Part shown: piece by piece, positions 19,332-29,398 of the stretch
Layout: each line of letters starts with the position of its first letter
Position numbering within the stretch: position 1 is the stretch's first letter
DNA from: an uncultured Oscillospiraceae bacterium
GTDB taxonomy: Bacteria > Bacillota > Clostridia > Oscillospirales > Oscillospiraceae
DNA length: 64,000 nt
Assembly (NCBI GenBank): GCA_949494735.1
Contig: CATABD010000003.1
Location: forward strand, 1 to 64,000
Reading direction: 5' to 3'
Notes under the pieces: generated by a model
Databases searched by the model: none
What the model saw: only the letters and a program-made list of their open reading frames with translations
What the model was told of the DNA's origin: nothing
Position numbers and translations under genes: made by a program

Positions 19332-20215
19332 TCCAGGTTCTGGACCTGTTCGCGGATTTTCTCAATCTCCGCCTTCATGTCCACCACCCGCCGGGTAATC
19401 TCCACATCGCTGCACTTTGAGCCAATGGTATTGGCCTCCCGGTTGAACTCCTGGATGAGGAAGTCCAGCTTACGCCCCACTGCGCCCCCAGCCTCCAGCA
19501 GCTCCCGCAGCTGGCCCAGATGGCTGTGGAGCCGGACGGTCTCTTCGTCCACCGCCACTTTGTCGGCAAAGATGGCCGCCTCGGTGACCAGACGGGCCGC
19601 ATCAATCTGGGTATTCTGGAGCACCTCCCGCATTTTGGCCTCCAGCCGGGCCCGGTAGTCGTTCACCGTCTGGGGCGAACGCGCTTCCACCTCGCCCAGC
19701 AGCCTTTCGATGGCGTCCGCCCGGCCCAAAATATCCTCGGCCAAGCGCCCGCCCTCCGTAGTGCGCATGGTATTGAAATCATCAATGGCCAGATCCAGCA
19801 CAGCCAGCAGGCGGTCTCTCATCTCGTCCAGATCCTCCGCCCGCTTTTCCACTGTGAGCACATCGGGGAACCGGGCCAGGTCGGTAGGGTAATACTCCCG
19901 CCGAACCTTTCCCTCTCCCAGATCGCAGAGCTTGTACAGCGCGTCGATATAGCTCTTGGCCAACTCCTCGTTCACACTGACCACCATATCGTCCCCATGG
20001 CTGCGGACAATGGTGACAAATACGTCCACCTTGCCCCGGGCAACCCCCCTCTGCACCCGGGCCTTCATGGCGTCCTCCGCAAAAATGTAAGCCCTTGGCA
20101 TTTTCACCGTGCAGTCCAGATAGCGGTTGTTCACCGCGCGCAGCTCCACCGTGAGCTGGACGCCATCGTCAAAGGATTGTTCTCCCCGGCCATAGCCGGT
20201 CATGCTTCTTACCAA
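19328..20215 (-). CDS. YicC family endoribonuclease-like protein
   Basis: [11 protein letters not shown] start; VNNRYLD; C-terminal [37 protein letters not shown]. Confidence 0.94.
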   Translation of the reverse strand: MVRSMTGYGRGEQSFDDGVQLTVELRAVNNRYLDCTVKMPRAYIFAEDAMKARVQRGVARGKVDVFVTIVRSHGDDMVVSVNEELAKSYIDALYKLCDLGEGKVRREYYPTDLARFPDVLTVEKRAEDLDEMRDRLLAVLDLAIDDFNTMRTTEGGRLAEDILGRADAIERLLGEVEARSPQTVNDYRARLEAKMREVLQNTQIDAARLVTEAAIFADKVAVDEETVRLHSHLGQLRELLEAGGAVGRKLDFLIQEFNREANTIGSKCSDVEITRRVVDMKAEIEKIREQVQNLE

Positions 20216-20230
20216 ATCAACCCCAGCCTT

Positions 20231-20752
20231 TCAATGAACCGTCCGCTGTACGCGGTTGAGATAGACCGCGATCAGCTTGCTGAATCCATAATCATATGCC
20301 GCAAACATCACATTGGCTGCCAAATAGAGCGCCCAGAGGGAATTTCCCAACGCCTCTGGCAGCGTGGCCAACATCGCCCCCATCATGGTGAGGTAAAGCA
20401 CTGTGAACACCGCGTTAAAAAATCCCAGCTTTATGATATACTCCAAAAGCCTCTTCCGGGGTTTCTCCGCCACCGACTTCACCATGGGATATGCCCCGAA
20501 CAGCGCAGTGAAAAGCAGCGCGCAGAATTTATCCGGCACCAGAAGCAGAGCCAAAATTGACGCGCCTGCCCAGCAAAAAACTCCCGCTTTCAGTCCCACT
20601 GAAATCACCGCTGCCGCAGGCAGCAATCCGCCCAACGCCACAATTCCCCAGCGGCCTGTGGGTGCCAGGCAGGCCAAATACACCAAGATTACCGCCATGG
20701 CCCCCAGTATCGCCGGATAGGCCACCTTCATCGCCGCGCTTTTCCGTCTCAT
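20231..20752 (-). CDS. Hypothetical multi-pass membrane protein
   Basis: Long hydrophobic segments; coupled to dnaJ-like gene. Confidence 0.65.
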   Translation of the reverse strand: MRRKSAAMKVAYPAILGAMAVILVYLACLAPTGRWGIVALGGLLPAAAVISVGLKAGVFCWAGASILALLLVPDKFCALLFTALFGAYPMVKSVAEKPRKRLLEYIIKLGFFNAVFTVLYLTMMGAMLATLPEALGNSLWALYLAANVMFAAYDYGFSKLIAVYLNRVQRTVH

Positions 20753-20753
20753 A

Positions 20754-21368
20754 TCAGCGGCAGCCCCCGCACAGGCAGTTCATGCACATCAGTGTGGTGC
20801 AGCAATCCAGCCCATCGCACTGGGTGCCTGCCATATCCGGCCGGTAGCCGTATCCCCCTTGCTGCATCATGCTGAAGGCCTGCCGGTATTCCATATTGCC
20901 CGGTTCCATCTGGACGGCAATCTGATAGTTTTGCCTGGCTTCATCCAGCCAGCCCCGGCGGTAGGCGATGGAGCCCATAAGAAAATACCACTCCCCATTT
21001 CGGGACGCCCCCTGCAAAAGCCGTTCCGCCCCCTCCAGATCCCCCCGGCTGACAGCCTGGCGGGCTTGGGCAAATACGCCGTTCCCTGCGTTCTGCCGCT
21101 GCTGCTGGTAGGAGGAGCCATATCCGTACCCGCCTTGGCTTTGGGCGGCGCCTCCTCCGGCATATCCGGAACCCCCGCCCGAACGGGAACGGGTGATGGC
21201 GTCATACGCCTCATTGATCTCCTTCATTTTCTCCTCAGCCAGATCGGCAAGGGGATTGTTTTGGTAGTTATCGGGATGGTACTTCCGGGCCAGTTCCCGG
21301 TACGCCTTTTTTACCTCATTGTCATCGGCATCGGGACCCACGCCCAGCACCTCGTAGGGATCTCTCAT
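20754..21368 (-). CDS. J-domain protein with Cys-rich C-terminus
   Basis: [33 protein letters not shown]; tail [21 protein letters not shown]. Confidence 0.9.
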   Translation of the reverse strand: MRDPYEVLGVGPDADDNEVKKAYRELARKYHPDNYQNNPLADLAEEKMKEINEAYDAITRSRSGGGSGYAGGGAAQSQGGYGYGSSYQQQRQNAGNGVFAQARQAVSRGDLEGAERLLQGASRNGEWYFLMGSIAYRRGWLDEARQNYQIAVQMEPGNMEYRQAFSMMQQGGYGYRPDMAGTQCDGLDCCTTLMCMNCLCGGCR

Positions 21369-22237
21369 TTACTCTTCTCCTTATTATCTCTCATTTCTTT
21401 CCAACGACCGTCCAAAACGGCGCTTTGTACCACAGGAAGGCCTATATAGAGAATATTCTCCACAATGGGCGTCCATCTGTCCAGCTCCAGCAGCTCCGCC
21501 GCGGAGCCTGCCAAACGCAGCGAGTGCGTTGCGGTGGTCTCCAGGTAGTCCCGGTTGTCCCGGGCGTCCCCCTCAAATCGGGCATCCAGCGCATTATAGC
21601 GGCCTTTCCGCCTGTCATCATCCAAATCGTCCCAGGCATCCATCAGGTAAATCCACCTGCCCAGATGGTAGAGCAGCTGGGCCAGCGCCCGCCTCTTTCC
21701 CTCTCCGGGGACTGTCTGGGCTGCGCATGCCAGAATCTGAGCGAAAGCGTCTGCGGCCCGATCCAGTTGGGGGGAGTTTGACGCCTCCAACTCCCGCAGG
21801 CGGGCCAGCCCCTCCCGGGTTTGGGCGTCGAATCCAGGCTGGGCATCCGCCGCCCGGCGGTAAGCCTGCCGGAACAGCCGCCGCACAAAACGGAAGGGAA
21901 GCCCGGTAAAAAAACCATGGTCGTCCACATCATCGCTCAGCTTGTGCCAAGTGAGAATCATACTTTGGTCGGCGGCGGCGTCCAGCCGGCTGCACGTCAG
22001 GCAGGGCCTGGGCCTGCGGCACGGGTGAATCGGGCAGCGCAGACAGCACAGCCTGTCCTCCCCCTCCCCCGCCGCCAGAACAATGGCTAAAAATGTGAAG
22101 TCATATTGCAGTGTCATCCGGGCCAACCAGCCATGACGCCTCCCCAGCGCATGGCACAGTCCACAGTAAGCGCTCTGATATGCGTCCTTCTGTTCCTGGC
22201 CCAGCCGGTCCAGGGCAGGACGGACATAGCCAAACAT
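21365..22237 (-). CDS. DUF5685-like protein
   Basis: [56 protein letters not shown]. Confidence 0.75.
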   Translation of the reverse strand: MFGYVRPALDRLGQEQKDAYQSAYCGLCHALGRRHGWLARMTLQYDFTFLAIVLAAGEGEDRLCCLRCPIHPCRRPRPCLTCSRLDAAADQSMILTWHKLSDDVDDHGFFTGLPFRFVRRLFRQAYRRAADAQPGFDAQTREGLARLRELEASNSPQLDRAADAFAQILACAAQTVPGEGKRRALAQLLYHLGRWIYLMDAWDDLDDDRRKGRYNALDARFEGDARDNRDYLETTATHSLRLAGSAAELLELDRWTPIVENILYIGLPVVQSAVLDGRWKEMRDNKEKSK

Positions 22238-23538
22238 CAGCCGTCCCGGGCCAAGGACACCACGATGGAGTAGGTCCTGGGGGTCACCACGCCCACATCG
22301 CTCGAGGTCGCCGCGCTGTACAGGTAAATCGTGACGGGCACCGTGTATTTTCCCGCAGCCTGATTGATGTCTTTCAAATCGGCCACTACCCGGATGCTCT
22401 CTTCGGTAAGCTCGTCCAGCAGCGCTTCCGGCCCCCGCACCCGCACCGGCAGAACCTGGGTAATGATGGTTGGCGTCCAGCCCTCGGGGGCGTTGATAGT
22501 GCTGATGCGGCTGGTCACCTGGAAGGTCCGGGTTTCCACCCTTTTGTTCACGCTGAGCAAAGCGGTCACCTCGGTGATGCCGCTCAGGTTCTCCAATTCA
22601 TCGGCCAGCGGAATGGAGAAGGTCACCTCTCCTCCGCTCTGGGCCAGATTGTCGTCCAGCTCCGCCAAGTCTATGGTGCCCAGAACCAATTCTCCCTCCC
22701 CCGCCAGGGCATCCACAGCCTCCCTGGTGCCTGCCACTGTGATGGAGCTGTCGCTGAGCCTGAGCTTTACATCTTTTTCGCTCAGGCCCCCGCCTGGGAC
22801 TATATTCACCTTTAAGGGAATCTCCGCCGTGGCCCGTATGGGAAAAACAGTGTAAACGGCGTCCACGTCGCAGCTTATCCCCAGCTCCAGCGGGTCTCCG
22901 CTGGCCCCGATAAGCTGGAAGGGGAACGCATTGCTCACCGTCTCCGTCAGGTTGTCCCCGGTGACAATAACCTTGGCGTGGGACACCTGGTTGACCAAGT
23001 CCGCCCGGCCGCTGATAAGGAGTTCCACCGGGTCAAACCGAAAATCATCGTTATCCCCAGCCAAATAGCCCTCGGCTACCGTGCCCTGGAACTCACCCTC
23101 TATCCTCACCTTCCGGCTCAGTGCCCGGGCCACTTCCACGCTCACCGCGCTGCCGCCCAACCCGCCCGGTCCGCTGTAGATAATCTCCACGTCCGTCTCT
23201 TTGACCCCGTTGGGCAGAATCACACGGTAGTTCACCACATGGGTATCATCCGTGCTGATGTTGGCCACATTCGCCACCAGCCTGGGCTGCTCCCTCTTCA
23301 GCACTGCCAAAACCGTAGGGGACGCCTGGACGGTGATGGTGGCCTTCACATCCCGGTTGACAATCATCAGCCCCCGCTCCTCCAAAATTTCCTCCCCGGT
23401 AAACTCCACAGGGAGGTTGGCAAAGCGTTCGCTGTCCTTGGTACTATCCTTGGAAGTCACAAACAACCAGGCCGCGAAGGCCAGCAAAACGGAGAGCACC
23501 ACATACAAGGCCTTGCTGTCAAGAATCTTCTTTCCCAT
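22237..23538 (-). CDS. cdaR: YbbR-domain protein, CdaR-like regulator of diadenylate cyclase
   Basis: N-terminal TM then YbbR-like repeats; overlaps cdaA. Confidence 0.85.
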   Translation of the reverse strand: MGKKILDSKALYVVLSVLLAFAAWLFVTSKDSTKDSERFANLPVEFTGEEILEERGLMIVNRDVKATITVQASPTVLAVLKREQPRLVANVANISTDDTHVVNYRVILPNGVKETDVEIIYSGPGGLGGSAVSVEVARALSRKVRIEGEFQGTVAEGYLAGDNDDFRFDPVELLISGRADLVNQVSHAKVIVTGDNLTETVSNAFPFQLIGASGDPLELGISCDVDAVYTVFPIRATAEIPLKVNIVPGGGLSEKDVKLRLSDSSITVAGTREAVDALAGEGELVLGTIDLAELDDNLAQSGGEVTFSIPLADELENLSGITEVTALLSVNKRVETRTFQVTSRISTINAPEGWTPTIITQVLPVRVRGPEALLDELTEESIRVVADLKDINQAAGKYTVPVTIYLYSAATSSDVGVVTPRTYSIVVSLARDG

Positions 23539-24424
23539 TGGAATTATCTCCCTTGATGCCCTTGAATACACTGGTAATCCGGGCGGCGGCGGTGACGGGC
23601 TTATTCTCTTCGCCCGTCCCCGGCATCAGTTCCAGACGGAGCAGCCGCTCCAGGGTCTCCGGCGACAGGTGGCGCTTGAGCATCCCATTGACGGCCACCG
23701 AGATGGAACCTGTTTCCTCAGATACAATGGCCACCACCGCGTCGGAATTTTCGCTGATGCCGATACCAGCCCGGTGACGCATGCCCAGATCCCGGCTCAA
23801 ATTCACATTGCCCGACAAGGGCAGCATGCACCCTGCCCCTATGATGCGCCCGCTTCGGACGATCACCGCCCCGTCGTGAAGGGGCGCTTTGTTCCAGAAC
23901 AGATTCTTCAAAAGCTCAGCCGACACCTGGCAGTCCAGGCTGGTTCCGGTCTTGAGCACGTCGTCCAACAGGGTGCGGCGCTCAAATACCATCAGCGCCC
24001 CCACCCTGTCCCTGGATAGGGACGCATAGGCGTCCACCGTCTCCTTGATGGCGGTTTCCAGGTCGTTGCTATAGCTCTCCGCCACAAACAGCTCCTTGAT
24101 CTTGCCGCTGCCCATCTGCTCCAAAAACCGGCGCAGCTCGGGCTGGAACAGGATGATAAGGGCGATGACGCCCAGCTCCACCGCGTTGTTCAGCACTGTG
24201 CGCACAACCCTCAGATGGAGCTGGGGCAGATTGGCCAGCGCCATAGCCGCCACAATGAATAAAATGGCCTTGACCACCTGCCCGGAGCGGCTGCGCCGCA
24301 CAAAGCGGAACAGATGGTAAATGCCGAAGGCTATGATGGCCATATCCAAAAGGTCGGTGAGGCCGATGAGCCTGAGATATTCCGGCACCAGCTCAAGCGT
24401 CTGCAAAATGGTTTCCACGCCCAC
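23519..24424 (-). CDS. cdaA: Diadenylate cyclase CdaA (c-di-AMP synthase)
   Basis: Three N-terminal TMs; NKAPLHDGAVIV and MRHRAGIGISENSDAVVAIVSEETG DAC motifs. Confidence 0.96.
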   Translation of the reverse strand: MGVETILQTLELVPEYLRLIGLTDLLDMAIIAFGIYHLFRFVRRSRSGQVVKAILFIVAAMALANLPQLHLRVVRTVLNNAVELGVIALIILFQPELRRFLEQMGSGKIKELFVAESYSNDLETAIKETVDAYASLSRDRVGALMVFERRTLLDDVLKTGTSLDCQVSAELLKNLFWNKAPLHDGAVIVRSGRIIGAGCMLPLSGNVNLSRDLGMRHRAGIGISENSDAVVAIVSEETGSISVAVNGMLKRHLSPETLERLLRLELMPGTGEENKPVTAAARITSVFKGIKGDNSNGKEDS

Positions 24425-24563
24425 CCACTCCTTTCCTCCCCGAAACTGTCGCGGCGGCGGATTGCCGTACTACGGCATTTTGAATATTATAGCTTATTTG
24501 TCCGGCGTTGGCAAGTAATTCAAGGAGAATTCAGAGAAAATTAACGTCCCGTACATAGACAAT

Positions 24564-24592
24564 AAAGGGGGCGCGGTATATTCCACGCCCCC
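24564..24592 (-). terminator. Intrinsic terminator downstream of class V aminotransferase
   Basis: GGGGGCGCGG-tatatt-CCACGCCCCC, U-rich on minus strand. Confidence 0.6.
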
Positions 24593-24597
24593 TCGCC

Positions 24598-25728
24598 CTA
24601 TTTTTTTGCCGCGCGTACCAGCTCCCGGACGGCCTCCGCCGCCCGTTCCGCCTGATCCCGGCGGTTAAAGGCGGAAAAGCTGAAACGGACGGTGCCGGTA
24701 TCCAGCGTACCCGCCGTACGGTGGGCCAACGGGGCGCAGTGCAGACCCGCACGCACCGCGATCCCCCGCTTTGCCAATGCCGCCCCCGCCTCTTCACAGT
24801 CCAGCCCATCCAAAACGATGGAATACAGGCCGCTTTGGCTGCCATTGTTCCCCCGGAACACAGTAATGCCGGGACACCGTTCCAACGTGTCCATCATCCG
24901 CCCGGCCAGCATCTGCTCATGACGGTGGATACGGCCTGCGCCCGTCCGGGCGACAAATTTCATTCCTTCCAGCAGGCCCGCCGCACCGCAAACATTGTGG
25001 GTGCCCGCCTCCAATCGGTCCGGGAGAAAATCAGGCATCTCCTGCTGCGCGGAAAGGCTGCCCGTCCCGCCGAACAGCACAGGCCGGGTCTGGCTGCCGC
25101 ACAGCAGCAACCCGGTGCCCTGGGGCCCATACAGCCCTTTGTGCCCCGGCATGGCGACAAACGCCGCCCCCCAGCCCTCCATATCCACGTTGAGCACTCC
25201 GGCCGATTGGGATGCGTCTACAATGAGGGGCACGCCCCGCTCCCGGCACAGCCTGGCAATGCGCTCTACCGGCTGGACAAAGCCAAACACGTTGGACACG
25301 TGGTTGCAGATGACGGCATCCACACCAGGGGTAACCTCCCGCTCAAAGGCCGCATATACCCCTTCTGAATCGAACAGCGGCCCGCCGGCCACTTTGACCT
25401 TCACTTCCGGGATGGCGTGGACTGGCCGGGTGACGGCGTTGTGCTCATAGCCGGAGATTACCACGGTCCCTCCCGGCCCCACCAGGGAGCGGATGGCAAT
25501 GTTCAGCCCATGGGTGGCATTTGAGGTCAGCACAACCCGCTCCGGGTCATCTACATGGAACAGCCGCGCCGCCTGCTCCCGCATTTGGTACATCAGCTCC
25601 CCCGCTCCCATTCCCGGCGCGTGCCCGCCTCTGCCGGGGCTTGCCAGATGGGTCATGGCCCATGCGCAGGCCCGGGGGACTGTCCCAGGTTTTTCCAGCG
25701 TGGTGGCGGCACTGTCCAGATAAATCAT
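24598..25728 (-). CDS. Class V aminotransferase / cysteine desulfurase family protein (start trimmed to MIYLDSAATT)
   Basis: MIYLDSAATTLEKPGTV; SNATHGLNIA; DASQSAGV; MPGHKGLYGPQGTG. Confidence 0.92.
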   Translation of the reverse strand: MIYLDSAATTLEKPGTVPRACAWAMTHLASPGRGGHAPGMGAGELMYQMREQAARLFHVDDPERVVLTSNATHGLNIAIRSLVGPGGTVVISGYEHNAVTRPVHAIPEVKVKVAGGPLFDSEGVYAAFEREVTPGVDAVICNHVSNVFGFVQPVERIARLCRERGVPLIVDASQSAGVLNVDMEGWGAAFVAMPGHKGLYGPQGTGLLLCGSQTRPVLFGGTGSLSAQQEMPDFLPDRLEAGTHNVCGAAGLLEGMKFVARTGAGRIHRHEQMLAGRMMDTLERCPGITVFRGNNGSQSGLYSIVLDGLDCEEAGAALAKRGIAVRAGLHCAPLAHRTAGTLDTGTVRFSFSAFNRRDQAERAAEAVRELVRAAKK

Positions 25729-25979
25729 GATTTCACCTCGCTGTACTCCCCCTCCGCCGTCTGAAGGAACACCTGCTTGGGGGACATGCCCTCCCGGCGC
25801 AGCACTGTCAGCGCGTCGGCGAGCCGTCTCTCCGGGATGCGCACACAATAGCCGCATCCCTCCTTGGAAATAAGCTTGGGCGAGCGCTGGACCCATCCGG
25901 GAATACCCACCCGCTCCAGCACTTGGGCGGTGCGCTGGGCATAGGTGAGCGAGCGGCAGATAATGAGGTAATAGACCAT
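25725..25979 (-). CDS. DUF3343 domain protein
   Basis: YLIICRSLTYAQRTAQVLERVGI...CGYCVRI; overlaps the cysteine desulfurase-like gene. Confidence 0.85.
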   Translation of the reverse strand: MVYYLIICRSLTYAQRTAQVLERVGIPGWVQRSPKLISKEGCGYCVRIPERRLADALTVLRREGMSPKQVFLQTAEGEYSEVKS

Positions 25980-26008
25980 TGGCCCACCATTCCTTTTCCC
26001 TGTTTCTT

Positions 26009-26060
26009 GAGGAGCGTGAAAGCGCTCCTCTCAAAGGCATCTTATGCCCTGAGAGGAGCG
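26009..26060. promoter_or_regulatory. Overlapping, mutually exclusive stem-loops between ispF and DUF3343
   Basis: GAGGAGCG (26009-26016), CGCTCCTCTCA (26023-26033), TGAGAGGAGCG (26050-26060). Confidence 0.45.
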
Positions 26061-26073
26061 CCGGTGACATCAT

Positions 26074-26547
26074 TTACTTTTCCTCAATCAGCGCCACCGC
26101 ATGGGCGGCGATTCCCTCGCCCGCCCCGGTGAAGCCAAGGCCCTCCTCGGTGGTAGCCTTGACGCTCACCCGGCCTGGATCAATCCCCATGGCGGCGGCC
26201 AGCCGCTCCCGCATCAGGGGGATGTGGGCGGCCAGCTTGGGCCGTTGGGCCAATACCGTGGCGTCCACATTGCCAATCCCATACCCGTTTTCATCCAATA
26301 GCCCCGCAACCCGATGCAGCAGCGCCAAGCTGTCCGCCCCCTCGTAAGCGGGGTCATTGTCCGGGAACTGCCCTCCAATATCCCCCAGCGCCGCCGCCCC
26401 CAGCAAGGCGTCCATGACAGCATGCGCCAGCACATCGGCATCAGAGTGGCCCAACAGGCCCTTTTCAAAGGGGAGCTCCACCCCGCCCAGAACAAGCCTG
26501 CGCCCCTCCACCAGACGGTGTACGTCATACCCATGGCCGATTCTCAC
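26074..26547 (-). CDS. ispF: 2-C-methyl-D-erythritol 2,4-cyclodiphosphate synthase
   Basis: [45 protein letters not shown]. Confidence 0.97.
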   Translation of the reverse strand: MRIGHGYDVHRLVEGRRLVLGGVELPFEKGLLGHSDADVLAHAVMDALLGAAALGDIGGQFPDNDPAYEGADSLALLHRVAGLLDENGYGIGNVDATVLAQRPKLAAHIPLMRERLAAAMGIDPGRVSVKATTEEGLGFTGAGEGIAAHAVALIEEK

Positions 26548-27263
26548 AGCGCAGGCACCTCCTCCAGCAGAACCTCGCCGATGAGCAGGTCGGCAGGGGT
26601 TGTGAGCTTGATGTTTCGCTCATCCCCGGCGGTGAGCGCCACCTTCATCCCAAGCCGTTCCACGGCGGCACAGTCGTCGGTGAGCTCAACCCCGTCGTCC
26701 AGCGCCTTTTGCAGCGCTGCCCGGATCAGGTCGCCGTCAAATACCTGGGGGGTCTGGACGGCATACAGTGACGGGCGATCCAAGGTACGCTCCACCAAGC
26801 CGTCCCGGGCCTCTTTGATGGTGTCCTTCACCGGAACAGCGGGGGCCGCAGCGCCTCCCACCGCCGCCTGGGCAATAGTGTCCTCAATCACCCGGGGGGT
26901 GACAAAGGGCCTTGCCCCATCATGGATGGCAATGAGAGGGGCATTGCGGCCGCATTCCAAAGTACCCAGACGGGCGGACTGTGTGCGGGTCTCTCCGCCC
27001 CGAATCACCTTGGCCACCTTGGTTAAGCCGAAATCCTGGCACAGCCGCGCCACATCCGGCACCAAATCCTCCCGGGTAACCACCACGATCTCTTTCACTC
27101 CGGAGACCTGCTGAAAACTCTGGAGGCAGCGCACAATCACGGGCAGCCCGCCCACCTCCGCCAGAACCTTGTCAAACCCCATCCGGGTGGATGCCCCGGC
27201 AGCCACCACCACCACCGAGCAGCTAGGCCCGGCCTCTTTTTTCCGTCTGCGAAACAGTCCCAT
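26544..27263 (-). CDS. ispD: 2-C-methyl-D-erythritol 4-phosphate cytidylyltransferase
   Basis: [34 protein letters not shown]. Confidence 0.95.
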   Translation of the reverse strand: MGLFRRRKKEAGPSCSVVVVAAGASTRMGFDKVLAEVGGLPVIVRCLQSFQQVSGVKEIVVVTREDLVPDVARLCQDFGLTKVAKVIRGGETRTQSARLGTLECGRNAPLIAIHDGARPFVTPRVIEDTIAQAAVGGAAAPAVPVKDTIKEARDGLVERTLDRPSLYAVQTPQVFDGDLIRAALQKALDDGVELTDDCAAVERLGMKVALTAGDERNIKLTTPADLLIGEVLLEEVPAL

Positions 27264-27421
27264 ATCGTCCTCACAAACTCCATTCCACTGCGCCCGCCTC
27301 CGGCGGGCATCCGTTCCATTCCGTTGCTCGTCCTCCCCCCACGCGATCCGCTCCGCCTGGCTCGCGTGGGGCCGCTCTTATCTTTTCCACAGCGCAAAAA
27401 GGAGCCTTTCGGCCCCTCTCG

Positions 27422-27925
27422 CTAATGGCTCAGCAGGCTGTTGATGCTGCTCTCTACCGTTTCATAGGGCAAGCTCTGGGCCAGTACCAGCTCAGAGATG
27501 AGAATCTGTTTGGCCGTGTGAAGCATTTTTCGTTCCCCGTTTGATAATCCCCGCTGGCTGTCCCGCCGCAGCAGCCCCTTCACTACCCGGGCTACTTCCA
27601 GCAGGTCTCCGCTCTTCAGTCGCACCATATTTTCCCGGTACCGGCGGTTCCAGTTCTGGGTCATATCCACCTCAATGCCTTCCATCTCAGACATGAGTTC
27701 TTCCGCCCTGGTGCCGGACACCACAGGGCGCATCCCGATCTCGCCCGTATTATCCGTGGGCACCATCACCACCATATTGCCCACAGACAGCTTGAGCAGA
27801 TAAAACTCCTGAACATGCCCGGAAACTTTGCGCTGAACAATGGAGTCTATGACCCCCGCCCCGTGCATAGGGTGGACTACCTTATCTCCGACCTGATACA
27901 ATGTCTCACCTCCAAAAATATGCAT
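27422..27925 (-). CDS. CarD/CdnL-TRCF family transcriptional regulator
   Basis: YQVGDKVVHPMHGAGVIDSIVQRKVSG; WNRRYRENMVRLKSGDLLEVARVVKGL. Confidence 0.94.
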   Translation of the reverse strand: MHIFGGETLYQVGDKVVHPMHGAGVIDSIVQRKVSGHVQEFYLLKLSVGNMVVMVPTDNTGEIGMRPVVSGTRAEELMSEMEGIEVDMTQNWNRRYRENMVRLKSGDLLEVARVVKGLLRRDSQRGLSNGERKMLHTAKQILISELVLAQSLPYETVESSINSLLSH

Positions 27926-28101
27926 AACTTTCCAGAGTTATTATACCCTTTTCTCCCTACCTATGCAACCTTTTTTCTCAAAAATTTTCAAATTTTACGG
28001 AAAATTGCCGGAAGAACGGGGTTTCCTGGGCAGATCAGGCAAAAAACGGCATCATCTTCCAAAGCCTTATCCTTATAATCGGGCGGGTCATGATTCAAAA
28101 A

Positions 28102-28138
28102 AGATAAAAAACGGAAGGCACCCAATTAGGTGCCTTCC
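28102..28138 (-). terminator. Intrinsic terminator downstream of tRNA-Arg
   Basis: GGAAGGCACC-caatta-GGTGCCTTCC with U-run on minus strand. Confidence 0.85.
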
Positions 28139-28141
28139 ATT

Positions 28142-28218
28142 TGGTACGGCTGGAGGGACTCGAACCCCCGACCTTTTGGTTCGTAGCCAAACACTCTATC
28201 CAGCTGAGCTACAGCCGC
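28142..28218 (-). tRNA. tRNA-Arg (anticodon ACG), CCA encoded
   Basis: Minus strand GCGGCTGTAGCTCAGCTGGATAGAGTGTTTGGCTACGAACCAAAAGGTCGGGGGTTCGAGTCCCTCCAGCCGTACCA folds as cloverleaf; anticodon loop CTACGAA. Confidence 0.96.
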
Positions 28219-28311
28219 ATCTGTTTTTCACAGCTCAGTCATAATAACACATTGCTCCGGGAAATGCAAGCTATTTTTTCAATTTTTTCGAAATTTTTTC
28301 TGGAAGCCAAA

Positions 28312-28346
28312 AACGGGGCCGATTACAGCAAAATCGGCCCCGTTTC
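28312..28346 (-). terminator. Intrinsic terminator downstream of SLH protein gene
   Basis: AAACGGGGCCGAT-tacagcaaa-ATCGGCCCCGTTT. Confidence 0.75.
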
Positions 28347-28348
28347 CC

Positions 28349-29398
28349 TTATTTCTGTACCCATGTTACAAACCGATGGAGCATGGCGGCCACTTCGGCC
28401 CGGGTAGCGTCCCCGTCAGGAACCAGCAACCCATCCCTGCCGTTGATGATTTTAACCCCCACGGCCCAGGAAATGGCGCTGCGTCCCCAAGAGGCCACGG
28501 TCCCTGCGTCTGAGAATTCGGACAGCTGGGCGGACACGCTCACATCGTAACCCATTTTCACCGCATAGTTATAAAGAATCACCGCAATTTGCTGCCGGGT
28601 TATGTTGGAGAACGGGTCGAACAACCCGTTCCCTATGCCGGAAACCACTCCGGTGCGGCCCGCCCAGACGGTGCCTGCCGTATACCACTGCCCATCCGGG
28701 ATATCCAGGAATACGGCGGAATACTCGTCGGCAGGCTTCCCCGCCAGCCGGTGGAGCACCGTGGTCATCATACACCGTTGCATCTTGTCCTCCGGCGCAA
28801 ACTGCGTGGGGCTGCTGCCGTTGAACAATTCATAACGGTACACGTAGGCGACATCCTCATAAAACCATGCGCTCTGGGGCACATCCGCGAAGGGCAGCTG
28901 ACCCGGAAGCGGTTCCCCCGCCCTGACCGTCCATTCGCCTTCCGCCATCCACCGGGCTTCGACGGACGATACCGTCAGCGTCACATCCGTCCCAGCCAGA
29001 TAACGGTGGCCTACCGTCAGCATACCGCCAGCGGGGATCTCCTCCCCAACGGTGGCGTCCACCAATATACCGCTGCGTACCGCCGCGCTGCCCTGGATCC
29101 AGATCAGTCCGCAACCGATGCTTCCGGCCGCCATATCCCCGTTCGTTCCAGTCTGCGAAACAAAGGAACCGACCGCCACGCCGCTGCCCTGTCCAGCCTG
29201 TCCCGCTGCCGCGCTATAGATTGCGGAGGTATCGCGATCCACCTCCTGTTTGACCATGGCCTTCAAATCGTTCCAAAACGCTCCAGTAAGGTGGCTCAGG
29301 GATACCAGTGCCTGATCCTGGCTGGCGGCTCCCGCCAGCGTCACCGTTCCCGCCAAAATGGCCAGCCCCAGCACCCCGGCCAGAATTCTCTTTTTCAT
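28349..29398 (-). CDS. Secreted S-layer homology (SLH) domain protein
   Basis: Signal peptide MKKRILAGVLGLAILAGTVTLAGAAS; SLH modules FADVPQSAWFYEDVAYVYRYELFNGSSPTQFAPEDKMQR... and two further repeats. Confidence 0.9.
   Translation of the reverse strand: MKKRILAGVLGLAILAGTVTLAGAASQDQALVSLSHLTGAFWNDLKAMVKQEVDRDTSAIYSAAAGQAGQGSGVAVGSFVSQTGTNGDMAAGSIGCGLIWIQGSAAVRSGILVDATVGEEIPAGGMLTVGHRYLAGTDVTLTVSSVEARWMAEGEWTVRAGEPLPGQLPFADVPQSAWFYEDVAYVYRYELFNGSSPTQFAPEDKMQRCMMTTVLHRLAGKPADEYSAVFLDIPDGQWYTAGTVWAGRTGVVSGIGNGLFDPFSNITRQQIAVILYNYAVKMGYDVSVSAQLSEFSDAGTVASWGRSAISWAVGVKIINGRDGLLVPDGDATRAEVAAMLHRFVTWVQK

Noticed and set aside
18433-19365. 310-aa guanylate kinase with a long N-terminal extension
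   Set aside because: N-terminal ~100 residues are out-of-frame translation of remA; true start is ATG at 19065
24598-26073. 491-aa aminotransferase ORF with N-terminal extension
   Set aside because: The extension overlaps the DUF3343 gene in another frame; MIYLDSAATT at 25728 is the natural start
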